From contig MKSV01000003.1 in assembly GCA_001897435.1 (NCBI GenBank), positions 186,001 through 250,000 on the forward strand: DNA of 64,000 bases, given 5' to 3'. This DNA comes from Acidobacteriales bacterium 59-55 (GTDB taxonomy: Bacteria; Acidobacteriota; Terriglobia; Terriglobales; Acidobacteriaceae). Below the pieces are notes generated by a model that was given only the letters and a program-made list of their open reading frames with translations, was not told the origin of the DNA and made no database searches. The position numbers and the translations under genes are program-made. This document shows, piece by piece, positions 9,616 to 20,098 of this stretch (positions within the stretch are counted from its first letter, which is position 1; every line of letters begins with the position of its first letter).

Positions 9616-9644
9616 GGCGCAACCTTTAAGCTTCAGGTTGCGCC
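9616..9644 (+). promoter_or_regulatory. Perfect 10-bp inverted repeat in infC leader
   Basis: GGCGCAACCT-(9 nt)-AGGTTGCGCC located 52 nt upstream of the infC ATT start. Confidence 0.55.
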
Positions 9645-9695
9645 TAACCCTATATACAACGCATAGCGAGCGAAAGCCCGCTGTGGAGGCGACTT

Positions 9696-10316
9696 ATTCC
9701 ACCGATCGATAAACGTTCCGCAAAATCTTTCATCCGCACCAACGAACGTATCCGCGCCCGCGAAATCCGCGTCATCGACGAGAACGGCGAACAACTTGGC
9801 GTCATGCCTCCTTTCGAGGCGCTCAAGATGGCCCGCGAGCGCTCGCTTGACCTGGTAGAGATCTCCCCGAACGCCGTCCCCCCGGTTTGCAAGATCCAGG
9901 ACTACGGCAAGTTCCTCTACGAGAAGGACAAGAGTGACCGCGCCGCCCGCAAGAAGCAGAAAGTCATTGTTATCAAGGAAGTCAAGTTCTCTGTCACCGT
10001 CGACGAGCATGACTACCAGACCAAAAAAGACCGTGCCGTGCGCTTCCTCGGCGAAGGCGACAAGGTGAAGGCATCGCTGCGCTTCAAGGGACGCCAGATG
10101 GCTCACCGCGACCTTGGCTACAAGATCATCAACCGCCTGATCCTCGACATCGGCGACGTCGGCGTAGTCGAATTCATGCCCCGCATGGAAGGCACCACCC
10201 TCCACGCCATCCTCGCGCCCTCAAAGAAGGCGGAGGCTGCGCCTCCGAAGAAGCCTGCCGCGCCTCCGGCGGCGACCGCTCCCACGCCCTCGGAAGCAGC
10301 TCCCGTCCAGGCCTGA
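9696..10316 (+). CDS. infC: Translation initiation factor IF-3, ATT start codon
   Basis: IPPIDKRSAKSFIRTNERIRAREIRVIDENGEQLGVM...; frame continuous from ATT at 9696 with GGAGG upstream; ORF track only starts at internal ATG 9804. Confidence 0.92.
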   Translation: MPPIDKRSAKSFIRTNERIRAREIRVIDENGEQLGVMPPFEALKMARERSLDLVEISPNAVPPVCKIQDYGKFLYEKDKSDRAARKKQKVIVIKEVKFSVTVDEHDYQTKKDRAVRFLGEGDKVKASLRFKGRQMAHRDLGYKIINRLILDIGDVGVVEFMPRMEGTTLHAILAPSKKAEAAPPKKPAAPPAATAPTPSEAAPVQA

Positions 10317-10345
10317 CATCAGGCACTATTCCAGGGACAGATCCT

Positions 10346-10374
10346 CACTCCTCTGAGTTTTCCTCAGGGGAGTG
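10346..10374 (+). terminator. Stem-loop downstream of infC (terminator or attenuator)
   Basis: CACTCCTCTGAG-TTTTC-CTCAGGGGAGTG; no clear U tract. Confidence 0.45.
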
Positions 10375-10534
10375 TCGCTTTGCTGCGAAGAGTTGCGAAG
10401 ATCGGTCAACTGTCTCCCCCCACGCACATCAGGAATATGAATCCTGAATCGACAGATTTTGCGTTTGCAAGCGGCCAACGGGACGACAGATGCCGAGGGT
10501 CGTAAAATAGTGTGGATTGTCGAAAATATAAAGG

Positions 10535-11476
10535 ATGGCACGGCAGATGAGCATTGAAGCGCAAACAGTATTGGCAGAACAGGTCGCCGCGACAGCACAG
10601 GCCGCGGGGCTGGTCGTAGTGTCGACCGCCGAGGGCAAGGACTTCTCCGACCGCCCCACAACGCGATTTACCCTGGGACTGGCTGCCGATCCGGCCAAGA
10701 CCCAACTGCTGGAGTTAAGCTCCGGCTTTGACATCAACAGGGCCGATCTGGCCGCGGTGGTCAAAGCGTACCTGGCCGAGGCTGCCAAGCGGCTGAAGAG
10801 CCCGAGGCCGGATTGTTATCTCACCCTGGGCGGCCTGCCTTTAAGCTTCGACAAGTTCGCGTGGCCCTTCCATGCTTCGAGTTCCGGAGCAGATTCCTCG
10901 CTGGTGCATGGCGAGGTTTGGCTGGAGGATGGCAAGGAGCGGCTGCTACACGCCAAGGTCGCCGCCTCGATGACCGTAACCTTCCGCGAGGTGGTAACCG
11001 CTCCCGAGCAGCCCTTCGCCGAGAGCTTCATCTACAACGCGGTGCGCAAGATCCTGGATCAGGGACAGTTGGAGTTAGTTAAGAGCGGTAACCGACAGCC
11101 CGTGCCGGTGACCACCCGATACTACAACCCGAAGCAGAAGAAGTTCGTCTTCAACGACACGACCGAGGCTCAGCGGCGGGAGTTTCTTGCGGCGAAGGTC
11201 TACTGGCTCTCCGGCGTGCTGGGCGCGGGCCGGCCGGTATGGCTGCTCGATCCTCGCGATGCGCAGTATCTGGATACGACGCTCGAAGATTTGAAGAAGA
11301 CCGCGCACGCACTGGCGACCGAGGGCCTCATCCTCCTCGCGGAGACGGAGTATGCCGTGCCGACCGATGCCCTGATGGCTCGCCACGAACGATATGCGGA
11401 CGATCTGGCGCAGGCGCTTGCCTTCACCAAGCCTACGTTCAACGAGGATATGCGCGCCGGACATACGAACATGTAG
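10535..11476 (+). CDS. Hypothetical protein
   Basis: Long ORF with coding-like composition; family not recognised. Confidence 0.75.
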   Translation: MARQMSIEAQTVLAEQVAATAQAAGLVVVSTAEGKDFSDRPTTRFTLGLAADPAKTQLLELSSGFDINRADLAAVVKAYLAEAAKRLKSPRPDCYLTLGGLPLSFDKFAWPFHASSSGADSSLVHGEVWLEDGKERLLHAKVAASMTVTFREVVTAPEQPFAESFIYNAVRKILDQGQLELVKSGNRQPVPVTTRYYNPKQKKFVFNDTTEAQRREFLAAKVYWLSGVLGAGRPVWLLDPRDAQYLDTTLEDLKKTAHALATEGLILLAETEYAVPTDALMARHERYADDLAQALAFTKPTFNEDMRAGHTNM

Positions 11477-11515
11477 CCGATTGCTGCGCCTCCTGCATCA
11501 TCCATGCTCAAAAAT

Positions 11516-11551
11516 AATCGGTCCGCACGATCTCTTCCGTGCGGGCCGATT
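11516..11551. terminator. Terminator between convergent genes
   Basis: AATCGGTCCGCACG...CGTGCGGGCCGATT with T tract on the minus-strand side. Confidence 0.75.
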
Positions 11552-11566
11552 GCTGTTGAGAGTCGC

Positions 11567-11992
11567 TCAACCTGCGGCCTGCGGGCGGAAGGGTGCGCTG
11601 CCAGGAATTGCGGCTCCGCAATTGAAACAGAAGACGGCACCCGGTTCTATCGGCGCGCCACAGGCAGCGCAACGCGAGACTGCGGTGGGAGCGATGTGGC
11701 TCGCGATGTAAGCTGCCTGTGCGGCGTTATAGTCGCGGACGCGGCCCGGCATGAAAAAGCACTCGATAAAGCCGAGGATTGCCGTGATGCCGGTCCAGAA
11801 GAAGAGGAGATACAACACTCCCAGGCCGTTGCGCCGCAGGTAGAAATGATGAACTCCAAACATCCCGAGGAAGAAGGCGAAGAGGACGCCGGCAACCTCA
11901 TCCTTGCGGGCCCTCTCGTACTCGGCGTGGAACCAGGCCTGCTGCTGCGGATTCATGTTGGCGGTATACATAGGGTTAGTGAACGGCATCAT
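11567..11992 (-). CDS. TM2-domain protein with C-terminal zinc ribbon
   Basis: VAGVLFAFFLGMFGVHHFYLRRNGLGVLYLLFFWTGI plus CAACGAPIEPGAVFCFNCGA. Confidence 0.88.
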   Translation of the reverse strand: MMPFTNPMYTANMNPQQQAWFHAEYERARKDEVAGVLFAFFLGMFGVHHFYLRRNGLGVLYLLFFWTGITAILGFIECFFMPGRVRDYNAAQAAYIASHIAPTAVSRCAACGAPIEPGAVFCFNCGAAIPGSAPFRPQAAG

Positions 11993-12184
11993 GGCATCGT
12001 CTCCAGAACTGAAAGAAGGTACGCGGCCGGGTGGCGGACAGTTCCGCAGAGCAAGATCTTCAAGGACAAGACCGGTCGCAATTTACAGCCCGAAGATCTC
12101 TGCGTAGAGTACTGGTAATTCGCAGGCACCGAGGCAACGGCAGCTCGCGATTGGCAGTCAGAATAGGGAAAGCAGGAGGTTTCC

Positions 12185-12394
12185 ATGCAGGCAGTTCATT
12201 CAGGACAGTGCGGATTGTGTACTCACTTCGGCGAGAACCACGCTTCGAGTTCGGCGCTGGTCACGATTCTGACCAGCCATAAGGCTCCCTTGAATATGCT
12301 CGACGAGTGTGGCCATCCGAAACATGTGGCTCTCCATCTGAAGGTCACTCCGATCAGCGGATGCGACGGCTTCCAGCCGGCGGCTCAGGCATAA
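12185..12394 (+). CDS. Small Cys/His-containing hypothetical protein
   Basis: Strong AGGAGG Shine-Dalgarno just upstream of ATG; QCGLCTHFGENH...LDECGHPKH pattern. Confidence 0.6.
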   Translation: MQAVHSGQCGLCTHFGENHASSSALVTILTSHKAPLNMLDECGHPKHVALHLKVTPISGCDGFQPAAQA

Positions 12395-12409
12395 CCGAAA
12401 TAAAGCAGA

Positions 12410-12439
12410 AAAAGACCCTCGTCGCGGCGAGGGTCTTTT
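12410..12439. terminator. Bidirectional terminator between small ORF and rpoD
   Basis: AAAAGACCCTCG-TCGCGG-CGAGGGTCTTTT. Confidence 0.85.
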
Positions 12440-12458
12440 CATCTTAATACTCTGTGGG

Positions 12459-14180
<1,722 letters not shown>

Positions 14181-14376
14181 TCCTGCGAGAAATTCTTCTG
14201 GTTATTTGGGATGCCGCCGGCATTGAGGTGGTATTCAGGCGGAGTTGTCCCTTGGTTGTGGCGTAATAAGCAGGGAGTAAATTGCGGTTTAGACCGCGAT
14301 GGCAAGCCCGGCGACCTCAAGAGGGTCAGGGCATTCAAAGGCACACTTCCCAGCGAATCATAGGATACCACAAGTT

Positions 14377-14631
14377 TTAGACGACTTCCGGGGAGAAAAG
14401 ATTCGGAGCCGGATCGCGGAGAGGCTCCCCCCGGGCCCCGTCCTGATGGCGGGGACAGCGGCGTTTATGGATGTCGCTGCCGTTGCAGCCGTAATCGTGG
14501 CCGCAATAACCGCAGCGGAGGTGGTAGATCGTCTGTCCGGAGAAGGATTCCGAGGGGAATCCGGTCCTCGATATGACGATCTGGCCGTGCTTATTTCTGT
14601 ATCCGGGATCGGTGGTCTGGAAACGGGGCAT
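14377..14631 (-). CDS. Small Cys-rich putative zinc-binding protein
   Basis: YHLRCGYCGHDYGCNGSDIHKRRCPRHQDGARGEP. Confidence 0.65.
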   Translation of the reverse strand: MPRFQTTDPGYRNKHGQIVISRTGFPSESFSGQTIYHLRCGYCGHDYGCNGSDIHKRRCPRHQDGARGEPLRDPAPNLFSPEVV

Positions 14632-14792
14632 GTTCTATAAGGCTAAGTATATGAATCGAATGCACTTCACAACGGCCATCCCGAAGTCGCCTTCGACCAT
14701 GATTATAACGGACGACCCTAGGAAAATTTTCTTTGCCCAAGCTGCATTGAGCTTCGTTGAATGCCATCCGGCGCCGGTCTACACTTGACACC

Positions 14793-15734
14793 ATGCACAT
14801 GGTGGCTACTCCGAATCGGAAGATGCAACGGGTCCTGCAGCTCTCGATGGGGTTGACCTCGGCATACGTTCTTGCCACCTTTTTCTTCGGCCTGCGGGCA
14901 CATTCGCTGGCCCTGATCTCCGAGGCCGGCCATAACGTCTCGGACCTGCTGGCGATCCTGCTCTCGTTTGTCGCCGTCTACTTCCAGGCGCGACCGGCGA
15001 CAGAGGAGAAGACCTTCGGCTACCAGCGCGCCGGGGTGCTGGCGGCGTTCGTCAATGCGGCCACGCTGGTCGTCCTTTCGGCGTGGATCGCCATTGCCGC
15101 GGTCCATCGCCTGAGCGCCCCGGTTGAGGTGCAGCCGCGGCTGATGATCTATGTCGCCGCCGCCGGCGTGCTGATGAACGGGGCGGTCGCGGCGATGCTG
15201 TGGCGCTACTCGGGAGACGTCAACATCCGCAGCGTCTTTCTGCACATGCTCGGCGACACGCTCTCGACCGCCGCGGTGATCGCGGGCGGCGCGGGTATCC
15301 TGTTGACCGGCATGACGTGGATCGACCCGGTACTCTCGATCCTGATCGCCTTGATGATCCTCTGGAGTTCGGTGGGCATCATCCGCGAGACGCTAAATAT
15401 CCTGCTCGAAGGGACTCCGCGCAATGTCCGCCTCAGCCAGGTTCGCGACGCCATGCAGTCGATCGCGGGAGTCGTCAACGTTCACGACCTGCATATCTGG
15501 TCGCTCGGCTCTCATTCCTATGTGCTGGCCAGCCACGTCACCATTGCCGAGATGCCGATGTCGGAGTGCGGCAGCATTCTCGACGCCATCAATTGCGCGC
15601 TGCGGGAGCGTTTCCACATTCAACACACAACGATTCAGTTTGAGACTACCGGCTGCGAGACCACCCACGGCTGCAGCGCGCCGCCGGAGTTGGAGACGGT
15701 CGGCGCTCATGACCATCACGGTCACACACACTAG
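14793..15734 (+). CDS. Cation diffusion facilitator (CDF) metal transporter
   Basis: ALISEAGHNVSDLLAILLSF, HMLGDTLSTAAVI, C-terminal HDLHIWSLGSHSYVLASHV and HDHHGHTH tail. Confidence 0.92.
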   Translation: MHMVATPNRKMQRVLQLSMGLTSAYVLATFFFGLRAHSLALISEAGHNVSDLLAILLSFVAVYFQARPATEEKTFGYQRAGVLAAFVNAATLVVLSAWIAIAAVHRLSAPVEVQPRLMIYVAAAGVLMNGAVAAMLWRYSGDVNIRSVFLHMLGDTLSTAAVIAGGAGILLTGMTWIDPVLSILIALMILWSSVGIIRETLNILLEGTPRNVRLSQVRDAMQSIAGVVNVHDLHIWSLGSHSYVLASHVTIAEMPMSECGSILDAINCALRERFHIQHTTIQFETTGCETTHGCSAPPELETVGAHDHHGHTH

Positions 15735-15772
15735 AATTCAACCACAGCTACTTTTGACGAGAAACTAAAAAT

Positions 15773-15808
15773 GCCTTCGGAGTCCCGAAAACAGGGAAAT
15801 CCGAAGGC
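15773..15808. terminator. Terminator between convergent CDF and OsmC genes
   Basis: GCCTTCGGA...TCCGAAGGC stem. Confidence 0.55.
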
Positions 15809-15832
15809 GCGATCGAGGCTCTTGAACTTGAA

Positions 15833-16261
15833 TTAGACCAGCGTGGCGTCGAGCGTGATCTCTGCCGCCTTCAGTACCTTGGACAACGGGCAGCCGACCT
15901 TGGCGTTGTTGGCCAGTTCGTCGAACTTTGCCTTGTCGACGCCGGACGCCTTCACTTTGGTGGTGAGATGGATCTTGGTGATGGTCGGACCGCCGTCCTT
16001 CAGAATCTCCAGAGTGACCACAGCCGTGGTATCGATGGTATCCGGCTTGAGGCCGGCCTCGGTGAACTGGGCACTGAGCGCCATGGAGTAGCATCCTGCA
16101 TGGGCAGCACCCAGCAACTCTTCCGGATTGGTTCCCACGCCGTTCTCGAAGCGCGAGCCGAAGCTGTATTGCAGATCTTTCACCGCTCCGCTCTGGGTTG
16201 AAACCGTTCCCTTACCGTCCTTCAATCCACCATGCCAAATTGCGCTCGCACTGCGATTCAT
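15833..16261 (-). CDS. OsmC-family organic hydroperoxide resistance protein
   Basis: GVGTNPEELLGAAHAGCYSMALS and AKVGCPLSKVL motifs. Confidence 0.92.
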   Translation of the reverse strand: MNRSASAIWHGGLKDGKGTVSTQSGAVKDLQYSFGSRFENGVGTNPEELLGAAHAGCYSMALSAQFTEAGLKPDTIDTTAVVTLEILKDGGPTITKIHLTTKVKASGVDKAKFDELANNAKVGCPLSKVLKAAEITLDATLV

Positions 16262-16361
16262 AGAGTTTCTCCTTAGGTGTCGATTTTAGCCCGTACCTCA
16301 TTCGATGCGCCAAGCCCAGTCGCGGCACGTTCCGGGATGCGATATGCGCTAATCTCTTTCC

Positions 16362-16538
16362 ATGCAGATTGTCTCCACAGCGCAGACGCCAGAGGAAAAA
16401 CCCTTGGACGAGTGCGTGTTGGCCGATGAGCATCATAGCCGGTTCTGCCCCAACTGCTCGTCGCGGCTCGAAGACAGCCGCTGCAAGCTGGTCTGCCGCA
16501 CCTGCGGCTTCTTCCTTAGTTGCGCCGACTTCTACTAA
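16362..16538 (+). CDS. Small (58 aa) zinc-ribbon protein, below ORF-track length cutoff
   Basis: Manual translation MQIVSTAQTPEEKPLDECVLADEHHSRFCPNCSSRLEDSRCKLVCRTCGFFLSCADFY; CxxC...CxxC. Confidence 0.65.
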   Translation: MQIVSTAQTPEEKPLDECVLADEHHSRFCPNCSSRLEDSRCKLVCRTCGFFLSCADFY

Positions 16539-16722
16539 GCCGCAGGGAAGAAACGACCACAATCGAAGACATTTTTACTTAATGGAAAGAGGGAAATATG
16601 ACCTGCCAGAATCTTCCGGCGGGATTGTCTATCCATCCGCATTTTCCGTACTTTTCCGGGAAATCTCCGCGTCACGTTTCCACATCCTAAGCTGGAACGT
16701 GCCCTTAAAGGAGGACACTTCT

Positions 16723-17097
16723 ATGAACCGCAAACAACAACTCGCAACCCATTTGGCATTGCTGGCAATGCTCTCTCCGGGCGCCGCCGTCCTTGCACAA
16801 GAGCCGGCGACGCCTCCTCCAGCCACGCAGGAACCGGCAACGCCACAGCCAACGGCGCCAACCACGCCTCCGGAGACGCCTCCCCCGGCTGCCCCAGAGG
16901 CGCCAACTGCACCAGAGACACCAACCGCACCCACAGCACCTACGGCACCCGCAATGCCGGACGCAACGCCAGATCCGGGAAGTTCAGCGACACCGGACAG
17001 CACGACGCAGAAGAAGACACGTAAGCACCACAAACGCTCCAAGACAGACGACCAGCAGAACCAGCCAACGCCTGACCAGACGGCCCCCCAGCAGTAA
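16723..17097 (+). CDS. Secreted Pro/Thr/Ala-rich low-complexity protein
   Basis: Signal peptide MNRKQQLATHLALLAMLSPGAAVLAQ, AAAGGAGG RBS, then PTAP/PATPPP repeats and a basic KKTRKHHKRSK tail. Confidence 0.65.
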   Translation: MNRKQQLATHLALLAMLSPGAAVLAQEPATPPPATQEPATPQPTAPTTPPETPPPAAPEAPTAPETPTAPTAPTAPAMPDATPDPGSSATPDSTTQKKTRKHHKRSKTDDQQNQPTPDQTAPQQ

Positions 17098-17130
17098 GGT
17101 TGTACTGCAACTCATCCGCCGAAGTTCTTG

Positions 17131-17192
17131 AGTAAAGCGCTGTGCGCTCCTATGTCCTGGATATCTGGACAATCCGCGCACAGCGTTTTACT
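17131..17192. terminator. Long imperfect hairpin between convergent genes
   Basis: AGTAAAGCGCTGTGCGC ... GCGCACAGCGTTTTACT, 17-bp stem with one G-U. Confidence 0.6.
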
Positions 17193-18852
17193 GTGCCTGC
17201 AGGCTGGCCTTGCGCGCTGCCTCGAACTCGTCTCCCGCGTTCCAGCGAATCGTCGCCGGAGCGGAAACCGCTTCCCATCCCAGCTCAATGCCGAAGCGAG
17301 CCAGCTTCGCGTTGCCGTGAAAGTCCATCTCGGGCGTGTAGTTGTCGCCGAAGTTGTGATAGCGATGGTCGATGTAGTCATTTTCCTTCGCCTCGCCCCA
17401 GGCGCGGTCGTGGCCTTCGTACAGGGTTCCGGGATCGATGGAAAACGCCGGGATGCCCACGCGCGACAGGCTGAAGTGGTCGGAGCGGTAGTAAGTCCCG
17501 GCCTCGGGGCGCGGGTCGGGGACGATGGCGAGGCCAAAGCGCTTTGCCGTGTCCTGAACGACCGGATAGAAGCTGGTACGCTGCGCTCCGTTCACATTGA
17601 TCTCCTGCGGAATGCCGATGGGCAGGATCATGTCGTAGTTCAGGTCGAGCGCGATCTGTCCCGCAGGCACGGGAGGATGCTGGCCCAGGTACTGGCTGCC
17701 CAGCAGCCCCTGTTCTTCCGCCGTTACCGCCGCGAAGATGACGTCATGCGGCGGGCGTATGGTCATGGCGCTCCATGCCCGCGCCATCTCCAGCAGCATC
17801 GCGGTGCCGGTGGCGTTGTCGGCAGCGCCGTTGTAGATGTTGTCGCCCTTCATACCGGGCACGAAGCCCAGATGGTCGTAGTGCGCGGTGTAGAGCACAG
17901 CCTGATCTTTACCGGATTTTGTGCCGGGCACGATGCCAACGACATTCGCCGACTGGAAGCGGCGCACTGTGCTCTCGACATGCGCCTTCAGGCGAACGGG
18001 GAGTTGCACCGCCTTGAAGCCGCGCTGGCCGGCGGCTGTCATCTCGGTATCGAGATTCATGTTCGCGGCGGCAAAGAGCTTGCGCGCGACCTCCAATTGA
18101 ATCCAGCTTGCCGCTTCAAGTTGCGGCGTCTGGTCGTCGCGCAGGTATGTCTTTTCGCTGGTGTTCGAGTTGCGCACCACGTCCCAGCCGTAGCTGGCAA
18201 GGTCGGTGCGGTGGATAATCAGCGCGCCCACTGCGCCCATTCGCGCCGCCTGCTCGAACTTGTAGGTCCAGCGCCCGTAGTAGGTGAGGGCCTTGCCGCC
18301 AAAGAACTTCGGGTCGTTCGACGGCGGATCGCCGACGATGCAGAGAATCACCTTCCCTTTCACGTCGACGCCCGCGTAATCGTTCCAGTTGAACTCGGGC
18401 GCGGTGACGCCGTAGCCGACGAAGACGATGGGCGCGTCAATATCAATGGAAGGCGTCAGCTTCTGGTTCTGCACGGTGTAGTCGTCCGCGAACTTCAGGT
18501 CGATTGCAGGACCGCCGGCGGGCACCAGAGTAAAGCTCGTCTTGTCGGCGATCGCCTTCATGCCGACAAAGTTGATCCATTGCAGATAGGTGCCGTCGTC
18601 ACCGGCGGGCTTCAAACCGTCGAGAGCGAACTGAGTAGCAATATACTTCGCCGCAATATCGCCGCCGCGCAGGCCGGGATAACGGCCTTCGAGCAGATCG
18701 TCGGCCAGGAAGCGGACGTGGGCGCGAATCTTCTCGGGATCGATAGAGGCCTCGGCCTGCCTGACGGCGGGCGGAACGGTCTGAGCCAGTGCGCCCATCG
18801 AAAGAGCGAATACAAAGGAGCCTGCAGCCATGCGGATACCAGTCTTCATCAA
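17188..18852 (-). CDS. M28-family metallopeptidase with PA-domain insert, signal peptide
   Basis: VLYTAHYDHLGFVPG, GAADNATGTAMLLEMARAW, VTAEEQGLLGSQY motifs. Confidence 0.9.
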   Translation of the reverse strand: MMKTGIRMAAGSFVFALSMGALAQTVPPAVRQAEASIDPEKIRAHVRFLADDLLEGRYPGLRGGDIAAKYIATQFALDGLKPAGDDGTYLQWINFVGMKAIADKTSFTLVPAGGPAIDLKFADDYTVQNQKLTPSIDIDAPIVFVGYGVTAPEFNWNDYAGVDVKGKVILCIVGDPPSNDPKFFGGKALTYYGRWTYKFEQAARMGAVGALIIHRTDLASYGWDVVRNSNTSEKTYLRDDQTPQLEAASWIQLEVARKLFAAANMNLDTEMTAAGQRGFKAVQLPVRLKAHVESTVRRFQSANVVGIVPGTKSGKDQAVLYTAHYDHLGFVPGMKGDNIYNGAADNATGTAMLLEMARAWSAMTIRPPHDVIFAAVTAEEQGLLGSQYLGQHPPVPAGQIALDLNYDMILPIGIPQEINVNGAQRTSFYPVVQDTAKRFGLAIVPDPRPEAGTYYRSDHFSLSRVGIPAFSIDPGTLYEGHDRAWGEAKENDYIDHRYHNFGDNYTPEMDFHGNAKLARFGIELGWEAVSAPATIRWNAGDEFEAARKASLQAQ

Positions 18853-20042
18853 TCAGTCTCCTCCAAAGGTTCTTCCCCCGGGATGTTCAAATTCTCTTCG
18901 TCCGGCATCTGCACGGCCTGAACGGCCATCACGTCGAGCCGCTGGAGCACCTTGCGCGCCAGCCCGGTAAGCGGCACCGAAGCGAGTTTGCTGGTTCGCG
19001 TCCAGTGTAGATCGCCTTTAGCCGCAGGCACGGCGCGGCGCAGGACGCGATCCTGCGGCCCGCGCGCGGCGAATACCTGAACATAGTAGTTGGTATTGGT
19101 GATGGAGTGGCGCAGGCGCAACAGGGGTTCGCGGCCGATGACGGCCTCCGGCGGCAGCGGCGGCAACTCGTACATCCCAGGCATGAGGCTGGCGTCTGCC
19201 GTTCGCTGCTCGAGCAGCACATCGGTGGCGATGCCGCTCTTGCGCAGGCTCAACAGGTACGCAGATTGACGGCTGCGCTGAACAGCTCGGGGAGGCGTGA
19301 GGTGTTCGCCGCGGGTCCTGCACATCGAGTAGACCGGACAGTGCAGGCAGAGCGGAGCGCGGGGCAGGCAGATGGTCGCGCCCAGCTCCATCATGGCCTG
19401 GTTGTGGTCTCCGGCTGCATTATGTCGCTCGGCAAGCCGTCGCCGCGGCACCAGCAGTTTAGCTAACGCCAGTACAAAGGCGCGGGCGGCAGCGGTGTTC
19501 TCTTCAGGACGGCCAGTAATGCGGAGCAGTACTCGCTCGACGTTGCCATCGACGACGGCGATGCTCTCGCCGAAGGCGATGCTGGCAATCGCGGCGCAGG
19601 TGTATTCGCCGATTCCGGGAAGGGTGCGCAGCCCCGCAGACGTGCCGGGCAGCACACCGTTCAGTTCGGAGGTTACAAATTTAGCGGCGCGATGCAGCAT
19701 CCGAGCACGGCGGTAGTAGCCCAGGCCCGACCACGCGGCCAGCACCTCGGCCTCGGGCGCCAGCGCCAACGCCAGCATCGAGGGAAATCGCTGCAGGAAG
19801 CGTTCGTAGTGCTCGATGACCGCCGCGACGCGAGTTTGCTGCAACATCACTTCCGAGACCCAGGTTCGGTAGGGGTCGCTGGTGCCGCGCCAGGGGAGGT
19901 CACGAGCATGGCTGCGATACCAGCTCATCAGCTTCCGCCGAAAGAGGACCACATCTACGGCCGGATCTCCGGTTGGAGCACCGGCAGGATGCGGCTTGAG
20001 AGCGGAGTCGTTGAGGCGGTTGGCGCTGGATTGCTTTCGCAT
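18849..20042 (-). CDS. mutY: A/G-specific adenine glycosylase MutY
   Basis: WRGTSDPYRTWVSEVMLQQTRVAAVIEHYERF, LPGIGEYTCAAIASIAFGE, Fe-S Cys cluster; overlaps the M28 start by 4 bp. Confidence 0.94.
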   Translation of the reverse strand: MRKQSSANRLNDSALKPHPAGAPTGDPAVDVVLFRRKLMSWYRSHARDLPWRGTSDPYRTWVSEVMLQQTRVAAVIEHYERFLQRFPSMLALALAPEAEVLAAWSGLGYYRRARMLHRAAKFVTSELNGVLPGTSAGLRTLPGIGEYTCAAIASIAFGESIAVVDGNVERVLLRITGRPEENTAAARAFVLALAKLLVPRRRLAERHNAAGDHNQAMMELGATICLPRAPLCLHCPVYSMCRTRGEHLTPPRAVQRSRQSAYLLSLRKSGIATDVLLEQRTADASLMPGMYELPPLPPEAVIGREPLLRLRHSITNTNYYVQVFAARGPQDRVLRRAVPAAKGDLHWTRTSKLASVPLTGLARKVLQRLDVMAVQAVQMPDEENLNIPGEEPLEETD

Positions 20043-20098
20043 GGCAGTCAGTCTATCCCCTGCGACCCAGAAACGGCAGCAGGGGCTACACTTAAGTC

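Noticed and set aside
17128-18921. 597-aa plus-strand ORF opposite the M28 peptidase
   Set aside because: Antisense shadow ORF; composition typical of reverse-complemented coding DNA.
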